From: Brenneria goodwinii
GTDB taxonomy: Bacteria > Pseudomonadota > Gammaproteobacteria > Enterobacterales > Enterobacteriaceae
Reading direction: 5' to 3'
DNA length: 64,000 nucleotides
Assembly (NCBI RefSeq): GCF_002291445.1
Contig: NZ_CP014137.1
Coordinates: 2,976,001 to 3,040,000 of the forward strand
Shown: positions 27,901-36,905 of the stretch, in pieces
How the letters are laid out: the number at the start of each line of letters is the position of its first letter
Numbering within the stretch: the stretch's first letter is position 1
The notes under the pieces: generated by a model
What the model was told of the DNA's origin: nothing
What the model saw: the letters and a program-made list of their open reading frames with translations, nothing else
The model's database searches: none
Made by a program: the position numbers and the translations under genes

Positions 27901-30419
27901 TTCTTCAGGATAAAGACCTCGCCCTGGTTCGTTAAGGCGTACAAATTCTGACGGTGGTCGAGCGCGATGTCCTTAACCTCGCCGCGGAGGCCGGTTTTCG
28001 GCAACGTTTGCGCCGGATGCAGCGACTGTCTGGAGTCCGGCTTGGCCTGGTGAAAGCGAATGTCGCCTTTGTCCGACACGACCAGAAACTTATAAGGATT
28101 AATAACCGCCATTGCCGTGGCCTTATCGGACTTGGCGTCCGGCAACAGTCCGCCGCCGGAAGACGGTTTATTGCGCACTTGCGCAAGTGAGAAAACGTTA
28201 TCTTCTCCCTGCCTGAAACCGCCGCTGTTCACGCTGACGCTGATTTTTCTGACTTCGCCGTCTTTCAGCACGTAAGCCTGACCGTCCAGGCCCTTCTTTA
28301 GCTGGTCGCACCCGCCTTCCGCTTTGGCCCAGGATTGGGTCAGTTTATCGAGATAATATAGCGCCCCCTCTTGCTGCGTCAGCTTGCCCAGATGTTTTAA
28401 ATCAACGGTTTCCAACTCGGTGGGATAAACGTGCGTCAGACCCAACTGGTTATCGAGCACCAGCGTATCGCTCAGATTCCAGCCGGGCCGGAAGCGGCCC
28501 TCTTCGCCCAGCGGGCAAATATGCATTTGCTTGAGCGGGTCTTTGATCAACGCGTTCAACCTACCATGCTCATCGCTGGCGAAGCCTTCGATCTGATAAT
28601 CTGTTGAAAAAGCCCGCTCCAGTTCCGGTTGCGGCGCCGGCTTCAGCGCAGCTTCCCGTTGACCGGGACGCGGATAGTCCCCGACAAACAGTTTGCCGTC
28701 GCTATCGGTAACATAGAATTGGTCATCCGCTACGCCGAGGGTTTGCGCTTCAAGATGTTCGCTGCCGCGCTCAAGCGCCAATGCCGAATTAGCCAGCGTC
28801 AGCGTCACCGGCTCACGCGGGCCCGCCGCTTCCAGCGACGGCATAAAATGCACCCTGGCGTTTTCACCGTTATCCGTCAGTACCGCCGCCTGGCCGCGCT
28901 GATTCACCGCAAAGGCGGCGATGTCATCGTCGAACGATGCGCAATGTACGTTGTCGGTCAGGTTGGTCAGCGTGCGTTTATCCTGCACCGCATAGAGTTT
29001 ATTATCCGCCTGCGCCGACAGCTTGCTGAAAGAGGTGTCGCTTTTCTTTTGCCACACCTCCAGCGTTTCGTTTAACGCATAGAGTTTTCCGTCGTGCAGG
29101 CGAATCTGCTCTCCCAACTGATTCGCCGCCGTGGCTGGCTGGCTGTAGATACCGGTCAGCAACGACTCATGCAGTTGCCCCGGCAATGGCAGCGGCGATG
29201 GCGCTACGCCGCCGGTATGCTGTTTATCACTCGTCCGCACGCTGACGCCGTCGCCATCCGCCGCCACGTGCAGGCTATAGGCGGTCTTCCCTTTCGCCGC
29301 CTGTTCCAGCATTTTTTTCTCCGCGCCTGACTCGCTGGAGTGCAGGGCGATGCTGGCGTGTTGCGAACTTTTCAACGCGAACAGTTTGCCCTCGCCGCCC
29401 AGCAGCAGATGGCGCCGTTCGCCGCCGTCTGTCTCATAGGTCGTGTGGGCGAGAAACCGCTGGTTGTCTTTTCCCAACGTTTCGTTCAGCAGCGTCCGCA
29501 GCGCGGGGGAAACCGTTTCATCCACCTTAAGACGGCCTTTGCCGTCCAGCTTCAAACTCAGCCCCGGCGATGAGGCTCCCTCGCCTGACGATCGCTGCGC
29601 CGCACCGTGCTGACTGAACGGCTCCGCCTGCGTGGCGTCGTCATTAAACCGCGCGCCGTCAAGCTCTGGCATCGACGTCGCGGCGGGATCCGACGCCATG
29701 CCATAAAACTCCACCGGATCAAAGACTTTCCCCGGCTTGCCTGCCTGACGTTCCATCATTTCACGATACAGGCGATCCACCCCGCCATCATCGTCAAACG
29801 ACGCATCGTCGGCCGTTTCCGGCGGCGGCAAATCGAACGTTTCGGCGGACAGATAGCCAGACGACGACGGCGACAACAGCGGCGTATGGTAGTGGGAGGA
29901 AACGGAATCCGCATTGCTGCTTTCCGCCGCGTAGGCGTGCGATGCGATCTTGTTGAGAATATTTTGTCGCACCTGATTGAAGTTTTGCTGATAGTGCCGC
30001 GCTTCTTCTCTGGTCGGGCGCTCGGCATACTCCCGCAGTAAATCCGATGGCCGTTCGGCCATCATTTTATCCAGTAATCTATTGCCGCCCGGCTTCTGCG
30101 CGCTGTCCGCCCTGACGGTCTGCTCCGGCGCGGCAGTTTTTTTCCTAAAGAGCGGCAAACTATGCAGCAGACCGTCCAGCTTGCCGCTGCGGCCTCGCTG
30201 ACGCGCCGGCATGCCGTCCTGCGCGGAAGCGCCGGCCTGACGAACATCGGTTCGGCCGGCGTGACGTTTTCCCTCTTCAATCAGAGAACCCGCCGCAGCC
30301 TTCGCGAGATGCTGCGTTGCCTTTTGCCGTAGCCTTGCCTTACCTGCACGCTCCATGCCTACTGCGTTTTGCGCAATAGTTTGCGGCGCAGAAGTAATCC
30401 GCCCTCTGTTGTTGAGCAT
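24915..30419 (-). CDS. AvrE/DspE-family type III effector, second paralogue
   Basis: 1834-residue protein aligned by eye along its whole length to DspE: a disordered basic/Ser-rich N-terminus, one FDDDGGVDRLYREMMERQAG module, a beta-propeller-like middle, a WAKAE (WxxxE) motif at about residue 697, FSERLSAHLFSPTM, RDPNDRGSLLKSRLILDTLTL, and the C-terminal GMEMKS typical of the family. AvrE proteins enter plant cells through the Hrp type III system and are reported to form water- and solute-permeable channels that help wet the apoplast. The start at 30419 has GGGAGGGG upstream. No hrp box is found in the 208-base gap behind dspF, so it is probably expressed from the dspE promoter. It diverges from dspE in the N-terminal third. 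Confidence 0.93.
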   Translation of the reverse strand: MLNNRGRITSAPQTIAQNAVGMERAGKARLRQKATQHLAKAAAGSLIEEGKRHAGRTDVRQAGASAQDGMPARQRGRSGKLDGLLHSLPLFRKKTAAPEQTVRADSAQKPGGNRLLDKMMAERPSDLLREYAERPTREEARHYQQNFNQVRQNILNKIASHAYAAESSNADSVSSHYHTPLLSPSSSGYLSAETFDLPPPETADDASFDDDGGVDRLYREMMERQAGKPGKVFDPVEFYGMASDPAATSMPELDGARFNDDATQAEPFSQHGAAQRSSGEGASSPGLSLKLDGKGRLKVDETVSPALRTLLNETLGKDNQRFLAHTTYETDGGERRHLLLGGEGKLFALKSSQHASIALHSSESGAEKKMLEQAAKGKTAYSLHVAADGDGVSVRTSDKQHTGGVAPSPLPLPGQLHESLLTGIYSQPATAANQLGEQIRLHDGKLYALNETLEVWQKKSDTSFSKLSAQADNKLYAVQDKRTLTNLTDNVHCASFDDDIAAFAVNQRGQAAVLTDNGENARVHFMPSLEAAGPREPVTLTLANSALALERGSEHLEAQTLGVADDQFYVTDSDGKLFVGDYPRPGQREAALKPAPQPELERAFSTDYQIEGFASDEHGRLNALIKDPLKQMHICPLGEEGRFRPGWNLSDTLVLDNQLGLTHVYPTELETVDLKHLGKLTQQEGALYYLDKLTQSWAKAEGGCDQLKKGLDGQAYVLKDGEVRKISVSVNSGGFRQGEDNVFSLAQVRNKPSSGGGLLPDAKSDKATAMAVINPYKFLVVSDKGDIRFHQAKPDSRQSLHPAQTLPKTGLRGEVKDIALDHRQNLYALTNQGEVFILKKAQWQQPSGVQAHAVWQALSLPGESAGHISYIQNDAAGNFVVTRDSDSYRRDGDSWRPLNNTEPAKTSASEEMLKQTVYERLGKAMKRHRIPKTGVTVQRAVNLGGFTGEESKKIKSKFSERLSAHLFSPTMTTPRPLKNLAYAVQHQWQGRDGLKPLYQMQSALFKQLEAGNIHKSATAVSPDGGNSVADLHLRLEKLDLGEQGKSVVAQLQHFRHELEDSALHSAIRLGRQQGVVTLNGELNDKFKPSILKPAAQSLNPHRSGQDLIRTLLDAWRTVPIARESKVEKLLAGFVDKQADISHQKTDMARQRDPNDRGSLLKSRLILDTLTLKDLHQLVNKAELLSGKSPDEEQITQLQHALSQLRNHQYGDNPVKQFTDMGFVSDRALEADYDTVKAFLNAFRKEHHGINMTSRTVLEAESQTQLESKLVDTLQSLEEEEFLTFERHYGAAATSSYILSPKSLPIPLIPGASVGFNRTYALSLTRVGNDFLVEFDKKGNTNGSLSVATGFNLIPELLPDNLKEKARAVAMTKEHDLLPDLRASGTVSGTVTGGPKSGLYFYLTNDELPDFIKGLTQGTLNPVDVMTKGVRHRVMEGNKLGFSLDVNGALEARAGVNITDTGAAPTSAVARLAVGVGGGAKLVSVNRERASEEGSALTTISHRDSKVRFFNQANVDAHVSASAGVMRAASENPPGTLPFFSAVSASASASVDKNAHKRVDVTMKNAEPLTEDNVDDLVKSLGKHFKDGTSRQVLAALKDVSDIGEKLTILHKHFSGQEINSDERYEAVNKIKASLFEHHAALQGEKILSNARLRSYYNWVPSLKHEGVSHYLHRQLDSALAPDNAQRIKTLMDSTPEVKSVLDKLRKDAPILMIVKLELKEDVKQQVLDGLHDKKLDQQDIVRLFSDRTTLRLGSIMFYQTLSKKEGLNTPALILGGNSSATVSMTKNTGTIGLKYGRDQDTPIGFVLEGDIAKADAGVADAMQQLKSEGMEMKS

Positions 30420-30627
30420 CGCCCCTCCCTATTTTCATTTTTGCAATAACGACTTATTTTTTAAGGAATAAATATTGTTTTTTATAAAATAGAGTCGGCG
30501 CTGTTCCTGTGGCGAAAACATGGATCGTTATCGTCATGTCGGCGCCGCCAGCCGCTGGAATCGCGGTTAGCGCCCAATCACTATCCGTCTATCCGTCAGC
30601 CGCGTCTGGCGTAATCGGTTGGCGGCC

Positions 30628-31050
30628 TCACGCGGCGGCTATCCGCGTGAGCGCATCGCGTAAAAACGCGCCCACCTCGTCAACCTGTTGTATAAAGCCC
30701 TCAACCAGCGCAGTAAATGTCTGCTCATTCAACGTATTGACGGTATGTTGCGTACACAGGCGTAGCGTCTGGTACTCATCCATCGCCAACCAGCAGCCGC
30801 GCATGGCGTTCATTTCGAAATTCAATTGCAGACAAAACCGCGAAATGCCTTCGGTAATCTCTTCCGGCAGTACCGGTAACTGGCAATGCAGCAGCAAGCT
30901 GTCGCTTTGCGCCGGGACTTCAATAATCGCCGCTTCCCCGCCTTTCTCGTCGCATAGCGCGCACACGCCGTCCCGCAGCGTCAAAGCAATCCGATAGCGT
31001 TGAGCAAGATGTTGCAACCAACGTTCAACCTGCTGTTGATACTGAGTCAT
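30628..31050 (-). CDS. dspF: Type III chaperone DspF/AvrF (CesT family)
   Basis: 140-residue acidic protein of the size and pattern of DspF (E. amylovora, 139): QVERWLQHLAQRY, GEAAIIEVP, LLLHCQLPVLPEE, LQLNFEMNAMRGCWLAMDE, LRLCTQH. It should bind the N-terminal region of DspE and keep it secretion-competent. It starts 29 bases after the dspE stop and lies between the two giant effector genes, so one chaperone probably serves both. Confidence 0.92.
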   Translation of the reverse strand: MTQYQQQVERWLQHLAQRYRIALTLRDGVCALCDEKGGEAAIIEVPAQSDSLLLHCQLPVLPEEITEGISRFCLQLNFEMNAMRGCWLAMDEYQTLRLCTQHTVNTLNEQTFTALVEGFIQQVDEVGAFLRDALTRIAAA

Positions 31051-31079
31051 GTTCTCTCTTCCTTATTTCTGCCCGTGGA

Positions 31080-34000
31080 TTAACTCTTCATTTCCATGCC
31101 TTCGTTTTTCAACTGATACATGGCGTTAGCGAGGGTCGGGTTCGCCTTGGCGATATCGCCGTCCAGCGTGAACCCGCGCGGTACGTTCTGATCCTGCCCA
31201 TATTTGAACGCGATCATGCCGATGTTCTTCGACATGGAGACACTGGCGCTGCTGCTCCCGCCAAAGACCAGCGTCGGGGTATCAAACCCCTCTCTCTTTT
31301 TGGCGGTTTGATAAAAGGCGATGTAACTCAACCGCAAGTTATTACGATCGTTAAACAGGTTCGCAATATCCTGATGTTCAACCTTCTTCTGTTGAATACC
31401 TTCGATGAGCTTTTGTTTCAGCGGTTCTTTTAATTCCAATCCCACCGTTGCGTTCGTGCCGGGCAACTGTTTTATGCTCTCAATGGCCCCGCTTAGCTCA
31501 GGCGTGGAGTCCATGAGCGCTTTAAGGCGATCCGAGTTGGTGGGCGGCAACGACGCGTCCAGGAATTTATGCACGGCATGGATGATGCCGTTGTTATCCA
31601 GCCGCGACAGATTGTTATAAGTGGTGTTGAGCGTGATCCACGCCGCCATCATGCCGCCATCCTGCGCGATCTGGTGCTGAAAAAAGGTGGATTTAACATT
31701 ATTCAGCGCCTCATAACGTTCGTCGCTGTTGATTTCCTGGCCGCTGAAATGATTATTCAGAATGCGCAATTTTTCCCCGACATCCTTCACGTCAGGCAGC
31801 GCCGCAAGTACCTGACGGCTGGCGCTGTCTTTAAAATGTTTACTCAGTTGAACGGTCAATTCAGTAACGTCATCATCAATAACCGGCTCGGCCCGCTTCA
31901 TCATCATATCCACCATTTTGTTGACCGAACTGTCTATGGTGAGATTCGCCGACGCCCCGGTGCCGACGAATATCGGCACGATGTCATTCGGATTGTCGGC
32001 ATTGCCGTCTTCAAGAGGGATAACCGCCCCCGCGTTGATACCGGCATGCGCATCCATGTCCACCCGGTTAAAGAAGCGCGCCCGGTTGTCGGTGTACGTT
32101 CTGTTCATGGCGGTTTCGCCTTCGGCCAACGTCCGTTCGCGGGTGGCGGACAGCACATTTAATCCGGCGCCGACGCCCAATGCCGCGCGCGTCAAGGTTT
32201 CCGGGAACGGCGCTCTTGATTGCGACGTCGCCGGATCGACAATATTCGCCCCCAGGTTCACCGCGGCGCGCGCTTCCAGCGAGCTGCTGATATCCAAGCT
32301 AAAGCTGATTTTTTCGCCGCTCCTCACCAGATGCTGGACGCCTTTTTGCATCAACTCCGCCGGGTTCAGCGTTCCCTGGGTCAGGCCTTTAACAAAATCA
32401 GGCAACTCATCATCCGTCAGCGTGAAGGCCAGCCCTTTTTGACTGCCTTTGGTTAACGCGCCGGCCATTGAACCGTTGATGCGCAAATCCGGCATCAGGT
32501 TGTAATGGTCGTTGATGCTTATCGCGCTCACTTTTTCTTTAATCGATTTAGGCAGTAAGTCCGGCAAGAGGTTAAAGCCGGTTGCCATGGAAACATTGCC
32601 GACGGTGTCTCCCCGCCGATTAAATTCGACATATAAACTGTTATCAAGGCGCGTCATGGTGAGCCCGTACATGCGGTTAAACGTCATACCGCCGCCCGGT
32701 ACGACGGGAAGCGGCGAGTTCTTCAGCAAGAAGACATAAGCCGCGCTGGCGCCGCCGCCGTAGCTACGCTCAAAGTTGATGACGTCGCCTTCGCCCAGGG
32801 ATTTCAGCGTATCGACCAGTTTCGACTCCAGCTCAGCCTGATGCGATGCATCCAATACCGTTTTCGCCGTGACGTTTAAGCCGTGATTTTCCTTACGGAA
32901 AGCATTAAGAAACGCTTTTACCGCGTCATAGTCCGCCTCCAGCATGCTGTCGCCGGAAAATCCCATATCGGTAAATTGTTTAATCGGGTTCTGACCATAT
33001 TGACGGTCGCGCAGCTGCGTCACTTCCCGTTGCAGTTGGCCAATCTGTTGCTCATCCGGCGATTTACCGGACAACAGTTCCGCCTTGCCGACCAGTTGGT
33101 GGAGATCTTTGAGCGTCAGCGTATCCAGAATCAGACGGGATTTGAGCAATGAATTTTGATCGTTGGGATCGCGCTGGCGGCCCAGCGCGATATCCGCCTT
33201 CTGGTGACTGATGTTGACCTTTTTATCCACGAATGCGGACAACAGCGTTTCCACCTTACTGTCTTTCGCCGCGGGCGCCGAACGCCAGGCATCCAGCAAG
33301 GACTTGCTGAGATCGCGGCCGGAACGGTTGGGATTCAGCGACTGCGCGACGTTTTTCAGCGACGACGGCTTGAACCGTTCGTTCAGTTCGCCGCTGTCTT
33401 TCACAATGCCTTTATGCTGCCCCAGCCGGGTCACCGACAGCGTCGCGCTCTCTTCCAGTTCGGAACGAAAACGCTGCAACATCGTGGTTAATTCTTTCCC
33501 ATTTTCCCCTAAATCAAGGCGATCCAAGCGGGTGCGCAAATCCCCCTCGGGGGCCGAATGAGGAGTAACCGGGGTAATCGCCGCCGACTTGCGACTGTTT
33601 TCCCCTTCCAACTGTTTGAGCAAGGCGCTCTGCATCTGATAGAGGGATTTTAAGCCTTCACGTCCCTGCCACTGGTGTTGAACGGCGTAGGCCAGATTCT
33701 TAACCGGCCTCGGCACCGACAGGGTCGGCGAAAAGACGTGCGCGCTGAGACGCTCGCTGAACTTGCTTTTCACCGCGCCGCCTTCCGTACCGGTAAAACC
33801 GCCTTTCATGATCGTCCCCTGCGCCGTTAACCCGGAACCCGGCAGGCGTGCGCGCTTGTTCACGTTATTCAGACGGTTATAGACGGTTTCCGACGAACGT
33901 GACTCTATCGGCGGCGGCTCCGCGTGGCGCACCGTATCCACTGACTGCCAGCCGTTCTCGGTTAACCGGTGATGAATGTCATCCTGAGAAACAACCAGAT

Positions 34001-36773
34001 TGCCCGCATCGTCATTCTGGATATGGCTAATCTCACCGGCGCCGCCGTTCGGCGGCGATACGGCTTCCCAGGCTGTCTGTCTCTGTTCGCCTGCCGGTTG
34101 CCGCCACTGAGATGGCGGTAAAGTGAATACGTCCCCCTGTCGGGTCAACGCGTACAGATTTTGATGACGATCCAGCGAAATGTCCTTTATGTCGCCGTTA
34201 ATGCCGGTTTTAGGCACGGCCTGCGCCGGATGCAGCGACTGCTTGGTGCCGGGTTTTACCTGATGGAAATGGATATCGCCCTGTTCCGACACCACCAGAA
34301 ACTGCTGCGAGTTGAGCACCGCCATGGCGGTCGCCTTGTCGTTCTTCGCTTCGGGCAACAGCGCTTTACCTAATTCGGGCTTGTTGCGCACATGCGGCAG
34401 CGAAAAAATATTGTCCGTTCCCTGCCGTAGCGTACTGCTCCGGTGGTTTATGCTGAGTTTTTTGACCTCGCCGTCTTTCAGAATATAGGCTTGATCGTCA
34501 CTCCCTTTTTTCAATTGCGCGCAGCCGTCCTCCGCTTTTGTCCAGGCGTGCGTCAGGCTGTCGTGGTAATACAGCGCCCCTTCCTGCAACGTCAGCTTGC
34601 CCTGATATTTAAGGCCGACGGTTTCCAATTCCGTGGGCTGAATATGCGTCAGGCCCAGTTGATTATCGAGCACCAGCGCATCGGTCAGGTTCCAGCCGGG
34701 CGTAAACTGATTATCTTTGCCTAACGGACAGGCGTGCGTTTGTTTAAGGTTGTCTTTAACCAGCGCGTTCAACTGGCCGTATTCATCGCTGGCAAAGCCT
34801 TCGATGTGATAATTCTTTGAAAAAGCCTGTTCCAGCTTCGGCTGCGGGGCCGGCTTAAGCGTAAGTTCATTCTGTCCGAGCCGCGGATAGTCGCCGACGA
34901 ACAGCTTGCCTTCACTGTCGGAGACATAGAACTGGTTGTCCGCCATGCCAATGGTTTGCGCTTCGATATGTTCGCTGCCGCGCACCAGCGCCAATGCCGG
35001 ATCGGCCAGCTTGAGGATAACCGGTACGCGGTGTTCCGGCGCGGCGTCCAGCGACGGCATAAAACACACTCTGGCGCGATCGTCCGTATCCACCAGCACC
35101 GCCGCCTGACCGCGTTTATTGACCGCAAACGCGGCAATGTCATTCACGAATTTCTCAGAATGCGTGCCATCCGTTAAATTGCTCAGCGTATGCTTATTCT
35201 GTACCGCATAAAGTTTGTTATCCGCCTGAGCAGACAACTTATCGAAAGCGATATCGCTGTTCTTTTGCCAAACGTCCAGCGCCTCGTTCAGTTCATACAG
35301 TTTTCCCCCATGCAGACGCACTTGCGCCCCTTGCGCATCGGTTGCCGTTGAGGGATGACGATAAATACCGGTCAACAGCGACTCATGCAGACGGCCGGGC
35401 AAAGGAAGAGACGATGGCGGACTGCCGCCGGACCGGTATTTACTCTCGGCGCGCAGGGTCACCGTGCCGTTATCCGCGTCCGCATGCAGGGTGTAACTTG
35501 CTTTACCTTTCCCCGCCAGTTCCAGCGTTTTCTTCTCCGCGCCGGGTTCGCTGGAATGAATGGCGGTATACGCGTTGGATGAACGATTCAGGGCAAACAG
35601 CTTGCCCTCTTTGCTCAACAGCAGATGTTGCTGATCGCCCTCGTCCGAGACACGCGTCATATGCGACAAAAAGCGCTGATCATCTTTCCCCAACGTTTGC
35701 TGCAACAGACTTTGGATCGCCGGTGACGCCGTTTCATGCACCGCAAGGCGCCCTTTGCCGTCCAGGCTCAAATTCAGCGGCTGCGTGGCCGGCCCCGCCC
35801 CCAGTTGCTGTCCCGGCACCTCGCGCTGACGGGACAGCGCCTCTTCGCCGCCCTCATACGGTTTCTCTTTTATTGGGGATAACGACGGCTGAAACGGCTC
35901 GCGTTTGGGCGAGGAAATCGTCGGTTCGAACACCTTCGGCGGCTTGCCCGCCTGGCGCTCCGTCATCTGGCGATGCAACCGCTCCTGCATACCGTCATCG
36001 TCAAACTGCGCGTCGTCAGCCGCCTCCGTGGATGTTGATGCCTCCGGTTGCGGGGCCAGGCCATAAAACGCCACCGGATCAAATACCTTGGGCGCCTGGC
36101 CCGCCTGCCTATCCAGCATGTCGCGGTACAGCTGGTCCACCGTGCCGTCATCGTCAAACATGTCGGCGGGCAAAGAATCCACAGACTCAGAGGAGAGATA
36201 ACCGGAAGAGGTCATCGACGAAGGCGGGGTGTAATAGTGGGACGAACCGCTGACAAAACCGCCGTCCGCGGAAGTTTGCCCAATCTTTTTCAGGATATTC
36301 TGCCTGACCTGGCTGAAATTATGCTGATAATGCCGCACCTCATCCGCGGGCGGTTTCTCATCGGCAGCAATCGTCTGGCCCTGAGTCAACGACGATGACC
36401 GCTCCTCCGCCATTTTCGCCAACAACGAGTTGGGCGGGTACGCCGCGGTCGATTTTTGCGCTTCGGGTTTGGCCGGTTGCCCCTCCGCATTCTTTTTCTT
36501 AAAAGGCGAAAACCCATGCAGAAAGTTGCCGAGTTTGGAACCGCGTCCGCGTTGACGCGCGGGCATTTCATCTTGGGCGGCGGGCGGCGCCTGGCGAAGA
36601 TTCGGCCGGGAGGGGAGATTTCGCCTTTCGTTAATCAAGGATCCCGCCGCAGATGTCGACGCGTGCGACTTCGTCGCCTGATGCAGCTTTTTATTTCCCG
36701 CGTTTTCCGCACCCGCTGACTTGCTCGCGTTGACCCATTGTGTCGACGAAACATTGACTTTGCCGATGGCCAT
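31080..36773 (-). CDS. dspE: AvrE/DspE-family type III effector
   Basis: About 1897 residues, close in size to E. amylovora DspE. The first in-frame ATG (36791) sits almost at the expected transcript start; the ATG at 36773 has AGGAG seven bases upstream and is chosen. The N-terminus is disordered and Ser/Ala-rich and contains two tandem FDDDG..RQAG..PKVF modules. The middle shows propeller-like repeats and a WTKAE (WxxxE) motif near residue 744; the C-terminal half has FSERLSAHVFSPT, GRQRDPNDQNSLLKSRL and TDDELPDFVKGLTQGTL; the protein ends in GMEMKS. It follows an hrp box directly. No hrp/hrc secretion genes are in the window, so the effector locus is separate from that cluster or the cluster is further away. 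Confidence 0.95.
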   Translation of the reverse strand: MAIGKVNVSSTQWVNASKSAGAENAGNKKLHQATKSHASTSAAGSLINERRNLPSRPNLRQAPPAAQDEMPARQRGRGSKLGNFLHGFSPFKKKNAEGQPAKPEAQKSTAAYPPNSLLAKMAEERSSSLTQGQTIAADEKPPADEVRHYQHNFSQVRQNILKKIGQTSADGGFVSGSSHYYTPPSSMTSSGYLSSESVDSLPADMFDDDGTVDQLYRDMLDRQAGQAPKVFDPVAFYGLAPQPEASTSTEAADDAQFDDDGMQERLHRQMTERQAGKPPKVFEPTISSPKREPFQPSLSPIKEKPYEGGEEALSRQREVPGQQLGAGPATQPLNLSLDGKGRLAVHETASPAIQSLLQQTLGKDDQRFLSHMTRVSDEGDQQHLLLSKEGKLFALNRSSNAYTAIHSSEPGAEKKTLELAGKGKASYTLHADADNGTVTLRAESKYRSGGSPPSSLPLPGRLHESLLTGIYRHPSTATDAQGAQVRLHGGKLYELNEALDVWQKNSDIAFDKLSAQADNKLYAVQNKHTLSNLTDGTHSEKFVNDIAAFAVNKRGQAAVLVDTDDRARVCFMPSLDAAPEHRVPVILKLADPALALVRGSEHIEAQTIGMADNQFYVSDSEGKLFVGDYPRLGQNELTLKPAPQPKLEQAFSKNYHIEGFASDEYGQLNALVKDNLKQTHACPLGKDNQFTPGWNLTDALVLDNQLGLTHIQPTELETVGLKYQGKLTLQEGALYYHDSLTHAWTKAEDGCAQLKKGSDDQAYILKDGEVKKLSINHRSSTLRQGTDNIFSLPHVRNKPELGKALLPEAKNDKATAMAVLNSQQFLVVSEQGDIHFHQVKPGTKQSLHPAQAVPKTGINGDIKDISLDRHQNLYALTRQGDVFTLPPSQWRQPAGEQRQTAWEAVSPPNGGAGEISHIQNDDAGNLVVSQDDIHHRLTENGWQSVDTVRHAEPPPIESRSSETVYNRLNNVNKRARLPGSGLTAQGTIMKGGFTGTEGGAVKSKFSERLSAHVFSPTLSVPRPVKNLAYAVQHQWQGREGLKSLYQMQSALLKQLEGENSRKSAAITPVTPHSAPEGDLRTRLDRLDLGENGKELTTMLQRFRSELEESATLSVTRLGQHKGIVKDSGELNERFKPSSLKNVAQSLNPNRSGRDLSKSLLDAWRSAPAAKDSKVETLLSAFVDKKVNISHQKADIALGRQRDPNDQNSLLKSRLILDTLTLKDLHQLVGKAELLSGKSPDEQQIGQLQREVTQLRDRQYGQNPIKQFTDMGFSGDSMLEADYDAVKAFLNAFRKENHGLNVTAKTVLDASHQAELESKLVDTLKSLGEGDVINFERSYGGGASAAYVFLLKNSPLPVVPGGGMTFNRMYGLTMTRLDNSLYVEFNRRGDTVGNVSMATGFNLLPDLLPKSIKEKVSAISINDHYNLMPDLRINGSMAGALTKGSQKGLAFTLTDDELPDFVKGLTQGTLNPAELMQKGVQHLVRSGEKISFSLDISSSLEARAAVNLGANIVDPATSQSRAPFPETLTRAALGVGAGLNVLSATRERTLAEGETAMNRTYTDNRARFFNRVDMDAHAGINAGAVIPLEDGNADNPNDIVPIFVGTGASANLTIDSSVNKMVDMMMKRAEPVIDDDVTELTVQLSKHFKDSASRQVLAALPDVKDVGEKLRILNNHFSGQEINSDERYEALNNVKSTFFQHQIAQDGGMMAAWITLNTTYNNLSRLDNNGIIHAVHKFLDASLPPTNSDRLKALMDSTPELSGAIESIKQLPGTNATVGLELKEPLKQKLIEGIQQKKVEHQDIANLFNDRNNLRLSYIAFYQTAKKREGFDTPTLVFGGSSSASVSMSKNIGMIAFKYGQDQNVPRGFTLDGDIAKANPTLANAMYQLKNEGMEMKS

Positions 36774-36809
36774 GCTGTTGCTCCTGCCCATAATTATTTC
36801 GATTTTCCT

Positions 36810-36837
36810 TGAGTGGAAAAAAATATGAGGCAGTTCC
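36810..36837 (-). promoter_or_regulatory. hrp box of the dspE operon
   Basis: GGAACT-N15-CCACTCA on the reverse strand matches the HrpL (ECF sigma) promoter consensus GGAACC-N15/16-CCACNNA with one accepted variant base. It ends 36 bases before the chosen dspE ATG, with a ribosome site in between. Confidence 0.88.
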
Positions 36838-36905
36838 CGCCGACAACATCAATACGCGGCATTTTCTACATGAATTCGCTCATTTTTTCATGCGGTCACA
36901 TCAGC

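Noticed and set aside
29607..30041. Long forward-strand open frames inside the effector genes (also near 31569, 35342 and 41916)
   Set aside because: They are shadows of GC-rich reverse-strand genes with full homology to AvrE or ABC transporter families; they lack ribosome sites and recognisable domains.
30420..30627. A separate hrp box for the second AvrE gene
   Set aside because: A GGAACA occurs on the reverse strand near 30510 but no CCAC follows at 15-16 bases; the only CCAC is on the wrong side.
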